Shown here in pieces: positions 43,559 to 52,204 of a stretch of DNA of 64,000 nt. The position numbers and the translations under genes are program-made. How positions within the stretch are numbered: position 1 is the first letter of the stretch; every line of letters begins with the position of its first letter. The stretch is from Rhizobium leguminosarum bv. trifolii WSM2297 (GTDB taxonomy: Bacteria > Pseudomonadota > Alphaproteobacteria > Rhizobiales > Rhizobiaceae). The notes under the pieces were generated by a model that saw only the letters and a program-made list of their open reading frames with translations, had not been told where the DNA came from and searched no databases. Location of the stretch: positions 1,952,442-2,016,441 of the forward strand of contig NZ_JH719393.1 in NCBI RefSeq assembly GCF_000271845.1, read 5' to 3'.

Positions 43559-44866
43559 ATGACAGATGGCAAAAGCGCTTCCCCTGAAAATTCTCCGGCC
43601 GGGCACTTCCCGCCCCGGCCGCTGACCGGCGCGATGGCGGCTGAGATCGAGCGTCTTTTGTCGGGCCGAACCCGCGATATCCGCCTGACGGGTGAACTGC
43701 GCGGCCGGTTTGAGGAACGGTCATGGCGACAGACCGCGAAAATCATCCGTTCCTGGATGATATGGGTGGCATTCGTCGACGTGTTGACGCTGGCGCTGAA
43801 CGCGCTTCTGCTTCCCCGTCAGGTCGCGCTGGCAATGGTCGCCCCCGCCTGCCTTTTGCCGCCGGCGGCGATTTTGACGGCGATCGTCTGGAGCAAGCCG
43901 CGCGCCGCTACGCTTCAGCACGCGTCGCTGCTTGCGGGAATGTGCCTTATTCTCCTATCGGTGGCACTTGTCGGCGTCTTCGCCGGCGGTGAATTTTACG
44001 AGCGGCATTTGAGCATCATGCTCTTCGTCGCAACGAGCGCAATCACCATTTTCAGCGTGCCGCTGGCGTGGACGGTTGCCATCGCCTGTTATGCCCTTTG
44101 TCTCTATTTCATCCTTCAATGGAACAACCCGTTCCTGGACGCCGGCAGCGTCGTCGTCGCCGCGACCCTGTTCTTTTCCTGCGGGATCATCGCCATCGTG
44201 GTTGCCCGGCGCACGATGAACATCCTGGCGCAGAAGACATTTCTCCTGGACTGCAGGGACCAGCGCCGGGTTGCGGAACTGGCCGATGCGAACGCCCGGT
44301 TGGAGCGGCTGGCCAGAACCGATCCGCTGACGGGAATTGCCAACCGCCGTTGGATGATGGAGACGCTCGAGAGCTTGTGGCGAAACGGCCGTGAAAGCGG
44401 CGTCGTCGCCATGCTCATGTGCGATATCGATCATTTCAAGGCGTTGAACGATAAGCTCGGTCATGGCGAGGGCGACCGCTGCCTGGTCAAGGTTGCCGGC
44501 ATCATCCAGAGCTGCGTGCGCGCCGATCGCGACCTCGTTTCGCGCCATGGCGGTGAGGAATTCTTGATCGTGCTTCCGAATGTCGACAAGGACGAAGCCA
44601 TCGCGGTGGCAAAGCGCATACGCGAGAGCGTGGAAGCCGCCGCCCTTCCGAATCCTTCCTCCAGTGTTGGCCCGTCAGTGACGCTAAGCGTCGGGGTAGC
44701 CTTGAAATCGGCGTTCGACACCGAGATTTCACTGGCCAATCTCCAGCACGAGGCCGACATGGCGCTCTATCGCGCCAAGGAAGCAGGCCGCAACCAGGTC
44801 TGCGTCTTTCACCGGCCGAACCAAGCAGCGCCGTCCGCCGCGGAGCAGATCGCCACCCGACGCTAG
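43559..44866 (+). CDS. Membrane-bound diguanylate cyclase
   Basis: A 435-residue protein with about six membrane helices (residues 65-225), a short coiled-coil linker, then a GGDEF domain with the active-site G-G-E-E-F at residues 331-335 and D-I-D-H-F-K in the metal site, so it should make c-di-GMP. An allosteric R-x-x-D site (R-A-D-R at about 321-324) may be present just before the active site. It is divergent from the HWE kinase gene with 198 bases between starts, hinting at a shared regulatory region. The ATG at 43559 is used; an in-frame start at 43523 is possible. Confidence 0.9.
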   Translation: MTDGKSASPENSPAGHFPPRPLTGAMAAEIERLLSGRTRDIRLTGELRGRFEERSWRQTAKIIRSWMIWVAFVDVLTLALNALLLPRQVALAMVAPACLLPPAAILTAIVWSKPRAATLQHASLLAGMCLILLSVALVGVFAGGEFYERHLSIMLFVATSAITIFSVPLAWTVAIACYALCLYFILQWNNPFLDAGSVVVAATLFFSCGIIAIVVARRTMNILAQKTFLLDCRDQRRVAELADANARLERLARTDPLTGIANRRWMMETLESLWRNGRESGVVAMLMCDIDHFKALNDKLGHGEGDRCLVKVAGIIQSCVRADRDLVSRHGGEEFLIVLPNVDKDEAIAVAKRIRESVEAAALPNPSSSVGPSVTLSVGVALKSAFDTEISLANLQHEADMALYRAKEAGRNQVCVFHRPNQAAPSAAEQIATRR

Positions 44867-45181
44867 GACAGGATACGATCCTTTCCCAGTCTCGCAATCA
44901 CCACCGCGTTCGACGATGCCAGCCGCATCGAATACGGGCGGCTCGAAATAAATGTCGAACACTTTTTCGCCGCCGGCGGCAGCTTCCTGTTCAACTCAGG
45001 AAATCCCCGCATCGAGGTCAGCGATGCCGCCATCCGCGGCGCCGGCCGCCTGCATGACGGAAGTACGCTCGGCGTTTCCCTAGTCTAGCCGGTGCCGGTT
45101 TTGCTGCCGCCGCAGCCGCCGACGACGATCGGCGCAAAATTCCATCTCGCCTATCGCGAATGGCGGGCTGGGACGGAATGA
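44867..45181 (+). pseudogene. Unidentified decayed coding stretch with an in-frame stop
   Basis: Directly after the cyclase stop, the same frame reads as protein-like sequence for 73 codons (for example A-S-R-I-E-Y-G-R-L-E-I-N-V), meets TAG at 45086-45088, and continues 30 more codons (P-V-P-V-L-L-P-P-Q-P-P, then H-L-A-Y-R-E-W) to TGA at 45179. Residue composition and third-base GC look coding, but there is no start codon or ribosome-binding site. Probably the tail of a lost gene. I do not recognise a family. Confidence 0.35.
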
Positions 45182-45187
45182 ATCCTT

Positions 45188-46222
45188 CTAAAATGTAAGC
45201 TGAACCTTGCAGGCGGCAGCGCGGTCACCAGCAAGAATGAAAGCTGCGGCGGCCTGTTCCAGCGGCAGGCTGTGGCTGATGATCGGCCGCACCTCGATCT
45301 TGCGGCTGGAGATCAGCTCGACGGCGGTGGCGAATTCCTCATGGAAGCGCTGCGTGCCGTGGATATGAAGCTCCTTGCCGACGATGGCGTTGAGGGGGAT
45401 CGGGATCTCTCCCGTGACCCCGACCTGCACGATCGTGCCGCGCGGCCGAATGGCCGCGATCGCGCTGCGGATGGCCGGAGCGGCGGCCGAGCATTCGAAA
45501 ACGAGATCGAAATAGCCTTTTCCCACTTCGAATTCCGAGAGTGCCGCGGCCCCTTGAGAAACATTGATCGCGCGGCTGGCGCCCATCGCCTTCGCCCTCT
45601 CCAGCGCCGCGTCCGCGAGATCGGTCACCACGATTTCGGCTGCACCATGATAAGCGGCAACGGCCACCATCAGCGCGCCGATCGGGCCGGCGCCGGTGAT
45701 AAGAACGCGTTTGCCGATGATATCGCCGGCGCGTGATGCAGCGTGCAGGCAGACCGACAAGGGCTCGCTGCAAGCCGCCTCCGCGGCCGTCGTCGCAGGC
45801 GCCACTTCGAAGCATTGCCTAGCCGGTATCACCAGCCATTCCCGGAACATGCCCTGCTCATGCGGCAGGCGCATTGCGCTGCCCATGAAGCGCATCTCCA
45901 GGCAGTGGATCGGCAGCCCCTTCGCGCAATATTCGCATTGGCCGCAAGGCTGGCTCGGATTGACCGCCACCAGCACGCCGGCCTTAAGGTCGACGCCCTC
46001 GCCTGCCTGGCTCACGCTTCCCGCAGCTTCGTGGCCGGGGATAATCGGCTCGCGAACTCTGACCGGCCCGAAGCCGCCGTCCTGGTAATAGTGCAGGTCG
46101 GAGCCACAGATGCCTGCGGCCGCCATTTTGAGTAACACCTCGCCTGGACCGGGGGCCGGAACGGGTTCGGTCTCGATCCTGAGATCGCCCTTTTGGTAAA
46201 GCCGGGCCAGACGTGTGTGCAT
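45188..46222 (-). CDS. L-idonate 5-dehydrogenase-like zinc alcohol dehydrogenase
   Basis: A 344-residue medium-chain dehydrogenase. Catalytic zinc ligands are in I-C-G-S-D and G-H-E-A-A-G, the structural-zinc Cys set in P-C-G-Q-C-E-Y-C, and the cofactor fold in T-G-A-G-P-I-G-A. The Asp in V-V-T-D-L at the end of strand 2 indicates NAD(H). It is closest in style to IdnD, which oxidises L-idonate to 5-keto-gluconate, but other polyols or sugar acids are possible. It is the last gene of the gntR-dctPQM operon, 10 bases after dctM, so the importer presumably brings in its substrate. Confidence 0.85.
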   Translation of the reverse strand: MHTRLARLYQKGDLRIETEPVPAPGPGEVLLKMAAAGICGSDLHYYQDGGFGPVRVREPIIPGHEAAGSVSQAGEGVDLKAGVLVAVNPSQPCGQCEYCAKGLPIHCLEMRFMGSAMRLPHEQGMFREWLVIPARQCFEVAPATTAAEAACSEPLSVCLHAASRAGDIIGKRVLITGAGPIGALMVAVAAYHGAAEIVVTDLADAALERAKAMGASRAINVSQGAAALSEFEVGKGYFDLVFECSAAAPAIRSAIAAIRPRGTIVQVGVTGEIPIPLNAIVGKELHIHGTQRFHEEFATAVELISSRKIEVRPIISHSLPLEQAAAAFILAGDRAAACKVQLTF

Positions 46223-46232
46223 CCTGTACTTC

Positions 46233-47639
46233 CTATCTCAGCAGCCCGAGCTGCTGCGGCAGCCAGAGCGATACGGCGGGGATGAAGGTGATGAGGATCA
46301 GCGCCAGGAAGAGCGGCACCAGCCAGGGCAGGATCGCCATGGTGGTGCGTTCGACCGACAGTTTCGCGACTCTCGACAATACGAAAAGCACCATGCCGAG
46401 CGGCGGATGCAACAGTCCGATCATCAGGTTCAGCGTCATGATCAGGCCGAACTGAACCGGATCGATGTCGAACTTCAAGACGATCGGCAGCAGGATCGGC
46501 ACGAGGATGGTGATCGCCGCGATCGTATCCAGGAAGCAGCCGACGAAGAGCATCAAGAGGTTCACCAGGATCAGGAACACCCATTTGTTGTCGGTGATCG
46601 ACAGGATCGCATCCGACAGCAGCTGGGCGGCCTGACTCACCGTCAAGAGCCACGCGAAGACCGAGGCTGCGGTGACGATGAAGAGAACCGATGCCGTCGT
46701 CTCGATCGTATCGAAGCTTGCCTTGGCGAGCGTCGAGAGCGTCATCGTGCGGTAGCGCACGAGACCGAGGAACAGCGACCAGAGCACGGCGGCGACGGCG
46801 GCCTCCGTCGGCGTAAACCAGCCCATCGTCATGCCGCCGATCAGGATGACCGGGGTCATCAGCGCCATGACGGCGGAAAAGCCGAAATACCAGTCGAGCG
46901 CCAGAAGCGCGAGAAGGGCGATGCCGGCCGCAATATTCATCGACATGCCGGCCTGCATCATCAGATAGATCGCCACAGGCACCATCAGGACAACGACGAT
47001 TTCCATGCCGGCCGACATAAGCTGCCTGATATCGAAGGGCGCGTCGGAGCCCCAGCGCTTCTTGTAGGCGAAGGCGGCGACGGTGATCATCATCAACAGC
47101 GTCATGACGATGCCGGGCAGGATGCCGGCCATGAAAAGCGCGCCGATCGAAACATTCGCCATCATGCCGTAGATCACGAAGGGCAGCGACGGCGGGAAGA
47201 TCGGCCCGAGCGTCGCCGAGGCCGCCGTCACGCCGACCGCAGCTTCGACGGGATAGCCGTGATCCTTCATGGCCTTGATTTCGATCGTGCCGATGCCGGC
47301 CGCATCGGCAAGTGCAGTGCCGGACATGCCGGAGAAGATGACGGAGCCGATGATGTTGACTTGCGCCAGCCCGCCCTTCATCCAGCCGACGAGGGCGACC
47401 GCAAAGGAATAGATGCGGCCCGTCACACCGGCCGAGTTCATCAGGTTGCCCGCCAGGATGAAGAAGGGCACAGCGAGCAGCGGGAAGCTTTCGACGCCGG
47501 CGATCATGCGCTGTGCGACGATGATGTCGGGCGCGATGCCGTAAAGCACGATATAAAGCACGGATGCGACGGCCATCGAGATGGCAACAGGCACTCCGAT
47601 CAGCATCAGCACCAGAAACGAACCAAGAAGCATCAGCAT
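46233..47639 (-). CDS. TRAP transporter large permease DctM
   Basis: A 468-residue membrane protein with about 12 helices and DctM family segments (G-V-P-V-A-I-S near the start, the P-P-S-L-P-F-V-I-Y-G segment, E-A-A-V-A-A-V-L-W). It forms the Na+-driven channel of a tripartite importer. The ATG at 47639 lies 4 bases after the dctQ stop with GAGGG 8 bases upstream; the longer frame to 47720 sits inside dctQ. Confidence 0.94.
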   Translation of the reverse strand: MLMLLGSFLVLMLIGVPVAISMAVASVLYIVLYGIAPDIIVAQRMIAGVESFPLLAVPFFILAGNLMNSAGVTGRIYSFAVALVGWMKGGLAQVNIIGSVIFSGMSGTALADAAGIGTIEIKAMKDHGYPVEAAVGVTAASATLGPIFPPSLPFVIYGMMANVSIGALFMAGILPGIVMTLLMMITVAAFAYKKRWGSDAPFDIRQLMSAGMEIVVVLMVPVAIYLMMQAGMSMNIAAGIALLALLALDWYFGFSAVMALMTPVILIGGMTMGWFTPTEAAVAAVLWSLFLGLVRYRTMTLSTLAKASFDTIETTASVLFIVTAASVFAWLLTVSQAAQLLSDAILSITDNKWVFLILVNLLMLFVGCFLDTIAAITILVPILLPIVLKFDIDPVQFGLIMTLNLMIGLLHPPLGMVLFVLSRVAKLSVERTTMAILPWLVPLFLALILITFIPAVSLWLPQQLGLLR

Positions 47640-47643
47640 CGGA

Positions 47644-48216
47644 TCAACCCTCGACAGTCTGGAATTCTTCGGGGCGCTCCAGAACGGAGTAGCCGCGGCG
47701 CATATTGGCGATGAAGACAATGACCGCGCGGATCAGCATCAGCACGAAGGCGGCGAGTACGGAGTAGAAGACGATGTTGCGCGGCAATTCGACGGTGACC
47801 ATCTGCTCGTCGGCGACGAGATCGACGTAGCGCCACATCAGGTGACAGCCATAGGCGAAAAAGCCGATGCGGACGATATCGACAAAGGTTGCGAGCACGC
47901 GTGCCAGCCCTGCCGGCATATAGTGATAGAACACATCCACCTGAATATGCCGCGACGTGCGCACACACATGGCAGAACCGAGAAAGACGACGCCGATCAG
48001 GCAGTTGATCGCGATCTCCTCGGTCCAGGCATAGCTGTCGTTCAGCACATAGCGGGTGAAAAACTGCAGGAAGACGCAGCCCGCCATCAGCCAGAAGACG
48101 ATCAGCGTGATCCAGTCCTCGATGGCGTAGTCCGATACGTTCGCGGTCGGCGCATGGCCTTCGAACTCGTGACCGATCTCGTCGGCCGTGATGGGCGTAT
48201 GAATTTCTTGCGACAT
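47644..48216 (-). CDS. TRAP transporter small permease DctQ
   Basis: A 190-residue protein with four membrane helices and the DctQ pattern (Y-A-W-T-E-E-I-A in helix 2 region). It partners DctM. It lies 4 bases before dctM but 285 bases after dctP, a gap filled mostly by the repeat at 48309, so the repeat interrupts what is normally a tight operon. Confidence 0.92.
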   Translation of the reverse strand: MSQEIHTPITADEIGHEFEGHAPTANVSDYAIEDWITLIVFWLMAGCVFLQFFTRYVLNDSYAWTEEIAINCLIGVVFLGSAMCVRTSRHIQVDVFYHYMPAGLARVLATFVDIVRIGFFAYGCHLMWRYVDLVADEQMVTVELPRNIVFYSVLAAFVLMLIRAVIVFIANMRRGYSVLERPEEFQTVEG

Positions 48217-48308
48217 GATCGGCCTTGTTCCTGTTGGGAGTAGAATGGTGCGGCGCTGTCGGCGCGACCTTTGGTCTGTTGACGAGCCTTGTACTTTGCG
48301 GAGGCGCG

Positions 48309-48483
48309 GCCCCTCATCCGGCTGCCGCTACCTTTGCCTGGGTTGAGCCACTCGTCTCAACCCGTCGTTCGGACCGCCGTAAACGGGGCGAAGGGATATG
48401 CCGCAGCCTCCCCGTCCCTCGCCAACGTGTCGCAGGACAGGTCCCCTCTCCCCGCGTGCGGGGAGAGGGTTAGGGTGAGGGGC
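48309..48483. repeat. Rhizobial intergenic mosaic-type repeat with terminal inverted repeats
   Basis: A 175-base block bounded by GCCCCTCATCC and GGGTGAGGGGC, an 11-base inverted pair with one mismatch. Inside it, 48445-48455 and 48458-48468 form a perfect 11-bp stem (CCTCTCCCCGC / GCGGGGAGAGG) with a 2-base loop. The sequence resembles the RIME-like palindromic elements scattered in Rhizobium intergenic DNA. It lies between dctP and dctQ on their transcript and could affect message stability. No coding potential. Confidence 0.7.
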
Positions 48484-48501
48484 AATCGTCGGTAGCGACC
48501 T

Positions 48502-49476
48502 TTACTGAATCGCCCGGATCGCTTCCCAATCGGCCTTTTCGTAGCCGAAGTCCTCGAACTTCACCTTTTCCATGACATTCTTCTCGAAGTCTGCCTTGTC
48601 GACCTCGACGACATTGATGCCCTTTTCCTTGAAGGTCGCGACCAGGCTGTTTTCCTTGCCGGCGATGGTCTTGGTCGTACGCTCGGCCGCCTCCTGCATG
48701 ACCTCGCCGAAGATCTTCTTGTCTTCGTCGGAAAGGCTCGCCCACCGCGTCTTCGAGATCACCGTGTTGAGATGATCGACGATGTGACCGGTGAGGATGA
48801 TGTTCTTCTGGACTTCGTAGAACTTCTTCGCCTCGATTGTCGTCAGCGGGTTTTCCTGTGCCTCAACCGTGCCGTTCTGCAAGGCGAGATAAACTTCGGC
48901 AAAGGCGATCGGCGTGGTGTTGGCGCCGCAGGCGCGCGGCATGGCGAGATAGGCCGGAACGTCGGGCACGCGGATTTTCAGGCCCTGCATGTCGGCGCAT
49001 TTGGCAATCGGCTTGTTCGATGTCGTATGGCGCGTGCCGTAATAGCTGACGGCGGCAATGTGATTGCCGGTCTTGTCTTCATAACCTTTGGCGAGCCGCT
49101 TGAAAACATCGCTCTTGGTGTAGGCGATCAGATGATCGGGGCCGCGGAAGATATAGGGGAAGTAGGTCACGCCGATCGGCTTGTAGTCGCGCGCGGCAAA
49201 ACTCGATCCCGAGATGATGATGTCGACCGTGCCGAGCTTGAGACCCTGGTTGATGTCGGCTTCCTTGCCGAGCTGCGAGGCCGGATAGACCTCGATCTTG
49301 TAACGCCCGTCGGTGCGCTTGGCGATCTCTTCCGCAGCCCAGACGGAATCCGTGTGGAAGGGCTCCGAGGTTTCATAGACATGCGCCCATTTCAATACGG
49401 TTTGGGCATGCGCGATCGCTGTCGTCGCCATCATCGCGGCTGCGGTGCAAAGTATCGTTGCCAGTCTGCTCTTCAT
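48502..49476 (-). CDS. TRAP transporter substrate-binding protein DctP
   Basis: A 324-residue periplasmic protein with a signal peptide ending near I-A-H-A-Q-T (about 25) and the DctP fold; the segment G-L-K-I-R-V-P-D-V-P carries the Arg that binds the substrate carboxylate, and A-L-Q-N-G-T-V-E-A-Q-E-N-P is strongly conserved in sugar-acid TRAP proteins. With the idonate dehydrogenase-like gene in the same operon, a hexonate or uronate is the likely ligand. It starts 23 bases after the gntR stop. Confidence 0.93.
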   Translation of the reverse strand: MKSRLATILCTAAAMMATTAIAHAQTVLKWAHVYETSEPFHTDSVWAAEEIAKRTDGRYKIEVYPASQLGKEADINQGLKLGTVDIIISGSSFAARDYKPIGVTYFPYIFRGPDHLIAYTKSDVFKRLAKGYEDKTGNHIAAVSYYGTRHTTSNKPIAKCADMQGLKIRVPDVPAYLAMPRACGANTTPIAFAEVYLALQNGTVEAQENPLTTIEAKKFYEVQKNIILTGHIVDHLNTVISKTRWASLSDEDKKIFGEVMQEAAERTTKTIAGKENSLVATFKEKGINVVEVDKADFEKNVMEKVKFEDFGYEKADWEAIRAIQ

Positions 49477-49499
49477 TGCTCTCTCCTCCCGAGCTCGGG

Positions 49500-50258
49500 T
49501 TAAATCTTGTCAGTTCCTTTCGCGAGCCGCTTTTTGCGGCCGCGCTCCTCCTCTCCCGAAAACTCCTCCCCGAAGCTCTCGGAAAACCTCTTCTGCGATA
49601 GGGTGAGATGGGCGCGCATGGCGGCCTTGGCGCCTGCCCCATCGCCGGCGGCGATCGCATCGCGAATGGCCCGATGTTCGTCGACGGCGCTGCGCCATGT
49701 TCCCGGTCCCTCGAAGTGGCTCGCGAGCTTGGCGAAATAAGGCGTCATGCGCATGTCGAACATTTCGCCGGTCACGCGGATCAACGTCGCATTGCCGACG
49801 ATCGCGGCAATGCCGGTGTGGAAGGCGCGATCGGCGGCAAGCACCGTGCTCGCATCGTTGAGGCCGCCGCTCATACGCGTCAGCGCCTCGTCGAGCCGTG
49901 CGATGCCTTCCGGCCCGGCGCAGCCTGCCGCTTCTTCGGCAATGGCGCATTCGATGATGGCGCGCGCCTGCAGCAGCTCGAAGGGCCCCTCCACCGGCTC
50001 GCGCTCGCTCCCCGACACAGGCGCGGCATGCTGACGCACCACATAGATGCCGGATCCCATGCGGATGTTGACGAGGCCTTCGACCTCCAGCACGATCAGC
50101 GCTTCGCGCACGGTCGGGCGTGACACCGACAGTTGCTCCGCCAGCTCGCGCTCGGCCGGCAGCCGCTGGCCGACGGCAAGCTCGCCGCTCGCGATCATCA
50201 AACGAATCTGGTCTGCCACCTGCCTGTAGAGGCGGCGTGATTCAACAGGCGAAAACAT
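49500..50258 (-). CDS. GntR-family regulator, FCD subfamily, of the TRAP/idonate operon
   Basis: A 252-residue regulator with an N-terminal winged helix (L-S-V-S-R-P-T-V-R-E-A-L) and an FCD domain (F-H-T-G-I-A and the V-D-E-H-R-A-I segment with metal-binding His). It resembles UxuR/ExuR-type sugar-acid repressors and is the first gene of the gntR-dctP-dctQ-dctM-idnD transcript. The ATG at 50258 follows GGGAGG; the in-frame start at 50300 overlaps the operator. The C-terminal tail (R-G-R-K-K-R-L-A-K) is unusually basic. Confidence 0.9.
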   Translation of the reverse strand: MFSPVESRRLYRQVADQIRLMIASGELAVGQRLPAERELAEQLSVSRPTVREALIVLEVEGLVNIRMGSGIYVVRQHAAPVSGSEREPVEGPFELLQARAIIECAIAEEAAGCAGPEGIARLDEALTRMSGGLNDASTVLAADRAFHTGIAAIVGNATLIRVTGEMFDMRMTPYFAKLASHFEGPGTWRSAVDEHRAIRDAIAAGDGAGAKAAMRAHLTLSQKRFSESFGEEFSGEEERGRKKRLAKGTDKI

Positions 50259-50293
50259 TGGGCCTCCCGGCGGCTTCTCCTCAATCACGCATC

Positions 50294-50312
50294 TGGTCAA
50301 CTGGCCTGACCA
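50294..50312. promoter_or_regulatory. Candidate operator of the TRAP-operon GntR regulator
   Basis: Inverted repeat TGGTCA-N7-TGACCA, 36 bases upstream of the regulator start, overlapped by AACTGG-N5-CCAATT with one mismatch. The TGGT/ACCA arms agree with UxuR/FadR-type sites, so the operon is probably autoregulated. Inference from sequence. Confidence 0.45.
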
Positions 50313-50501
50313 ATTGGCTTAGAGGTATCATCGCTGGGGTTGTGCGTCAATCCGCCGCATAAAACTTAAACAGGAGAGCTTGGCCGTAGGCCCGGGTATG
50401 CGATCGAGCAGGCTCCGATCCACCCGGACATAGCGAACAGCGGCCGCATCATCACGGCCCTGCCGATAGGCTTTTTGATCCGTTCGGGGTCTGCCCGCAA
50501 C

Positions 50502-51278
50502 CTATATGCCGGCATACCATTCATAGCCGCGATCTTCCCAGAAGCCGCCGCTGCCGCCATAAAGCTGGCCGAGATCGGTGACCGCTTCGATGCGGGTCAG
50601 ATATTTCGCCTGCTTGTAACCGAGCTGCCGCTCGACCCTGAGCCTTAGCGGCGCGCCATGCGCCACTTCCAAGTCACGGCCGTTCATCGAATAGGCAAGG
50701 ATCGTCTGCGGATGGAAGGCATCGACCAGATCGAGACTCTCATAATACCAGCCGCTGCCATCAAGCGTCTTTTCGTATTCATCTGCGCAGTGGAACACGA
50801 TGTAGCGCGCCTCGGGCTTCAGCCCGACCGATTGCAGCAGGGCGCCGAGCGGCAGGCCCGTCCATTTGCCGATCGCGCTCCAGCCTTCAACGCAGTCGTG
50901 GCGGGTGATCTGGGTGCGCGACGGCATTGCCTTCAGCTGCGCAAGCGAGAGCTGAGCCGGTTTTTCCACAAGTCCACCGACATCCAGTCTCCAGGTCGAG
51001 AACTGCCGGCTCATCCAGTCGAGATATTGCGGATTGTCAGGCATGCTGGTGCCGTTCGAGCGAAAGATCGGCGAAAGATCGCTTTCGCCGAATTCACGGG
51101 CGAGCGCATTGTCGCCGAGCAGCAAGCGCTGCGTCTTCATGCTGAAGCCCTCGGCGATCTTCAGGACCGATTTCATCCGCTCACTTTCGACCAGAGCGTC
51201 GCAGCCGCTCAGTCCGAGTGCGGAGGCGGTCAAGGTCGAGCCGATCAGGAAGCGGCGGCGCGTGATCAGGCGGTTCAT
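50502..51278 (-). CDS. YedY/MsrP-like molybdopterin oxidoreductase (YedY1 type)
   Basis: A 258-residue sulfite-oxidase-fold enzyme, exported by Tat (twin-arginine T-R-R-R-F-L-I-G at the start, with a possible lipobox L-S-G-C). Cys129 in R-H-D-C-V-E-G-W is the molybdenum ligand. In the MsrP/YedY1 family it reduces methionine sulfoxide in periplasmic proteins using electrons from its membrane cytochrome. It overlaps that cytochrome gene by ATGA, and the Met-rich peptide gene lies just upstream, so the repair substrate is probably that peptide. Confidence 0.88.
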   Translation of the reverse strand: MNRLITRRRFLIGSTLTASALGLSGCDALVESERMKSVLKIAEGFSMKTQRLLLGDNALAREFGESDLSPIFRSNGTSMPDNPQYLDWMSRQFSTWRLDVGGLVEKPAQLSLAQLKAMPSRTQITRHDCVEGWSAIGKWTGLPLGALLQSVGLKPEARYIVFHCADEYEKTLDGSGWYYESLDLVDAFHPQTILAYSMNGRDLEVAHGAPLRLRVERQLGYKQAKYLTRIEAVTDLGQLYGGSGGFWEDRGYEWYAGI

Positions 51279-52117
51279 TGTCCGTCTCCCTGTTCGATGA
51301 CGTAGTAGCCGGTGATCATCGAGCGCAGATTGTTGAACACGCCCGACAGGATCACCATGGCGACATGCACCACGACGAAGGCGACGAGCGAGAAGGCGGT
51401 GAGGAAATGGAGGGTGCGGGCCGATTGCCGTCCTCCGAAAATGTCGAGCAGCCAGGGCGCCACGGCATTGAAGCCCGGCGACATGGTGAGTCCCGTGGCA
51501 ATCATCATCGGCAGCAACAGGAAGATCACCGCGAGATAGGTCAGCTTCTGCAGCGTGTTGTAATGGCGTGCCTCCGCTCCCTTGGGAAAACGCAGCCTGG
51601 CATGGTTGGCGACCTCATGGCCGAGATGGTTGAGCGTCAGTTCCTTGCCGGCGGGGGCGAGATCCCGGCGGAAATGCCGGCTGATCAGCCCATAGACGAG
51701 ATAGACAAGGCCGTTGAGGATGAAGAGCCAGGCAAAGAAGAAATGCCAGCGCCGGCCCGCCGACAGGTCCTGATAGCTCGGAATCGTAAGCCAGCTTGGA
51801 AACCCCCTCGCCGTTGCTTCGCCATCGACATTCGAGAGACCGAGGACACCTGTCGTATTCAAGCTAAGCGAACCGACATGCGTCACCCCCTTCGCCTGAT
51901 TGCCGTCGTCGATGGCGTCCATCGAGATGAAGGAAGGATCGTTGTCGGCGCCATACTGGCCCCAGTAGAGCGCCGGATGAGCATTGAATATCTGCAGGCC
52001 GCTCATCAGCAGCACGGTGAGGCAAAGCACATTCACCCAATGCGACAGGCGAACGGCAAGGCTGTGGCGGTAGATAAGCGTGCGGCCGGTTTTCGTGCCG
52101 GCATCAATCGTCGCCAT
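51275..52117 (-). CDS. Membrane cytochrome b subunit (YedZ1 type) partner of the YedY-like enzyme
   Basis: A 280-residue cytochrome b561/Ni-Fe hydrogenase b-type protein with four main helices; haem-ligand His candidates are in R-L-S-H-W-V-N-V and in the last helices (L-H-F-L-T-A-F and V-V-V-H-V-A-M). It passes quinol electrons to the periplasmic molybdoenzyme encoded 3' with a 4-base overlap. It belongs to the cytochrome b561 type found in Azospira YedZ1, not the shorter E. coli YedZ. The ATG at 52117 follows GGAG. Confidence 0.85.
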   Translation of the reverse strand: MATIDAGTKTGRTLIYRHSLAVRLSHWVNVLCLTVLLMSGLQIFNAHPALYWGQYGADNDPSFISMDAIDDGNQAKGVTHVGSLSLNTTGVLGLSNVDGEATARGFPSWLTIPSYQDLSAGRRWHFFFAWLFILNGLVYLVYGLISRHFRRDLAPAGKELTLNHLGHEVANHARLRFPKGAEARHYNTLQKLTYLAVIFLLLPMMIATGLTMSPGFNAVAPWLLDIFGGRQSARTLHFLTAFSLVAFVVVHVAMVILSGVFNNLRSMITGYYVIEQGDGQ

Positions 52118-52204
52118 GATGGTTCTCCGGGTGACGGATAGTTTCGCAGGAAAAGACGCGGCCACTGCGCGTAAAGTTTCAGCGGCCGCGCAGATGCGAG
52201 CCCC

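Noticed and set aside
46215..47714. 499-residue plus-strand frame rich in Asp, Arg, His and Gln
   Set aside because: Exact antisense shadow of the hydrophobic dctM gene; low-complexity charged sequence is what antisense of membrane helices yields.
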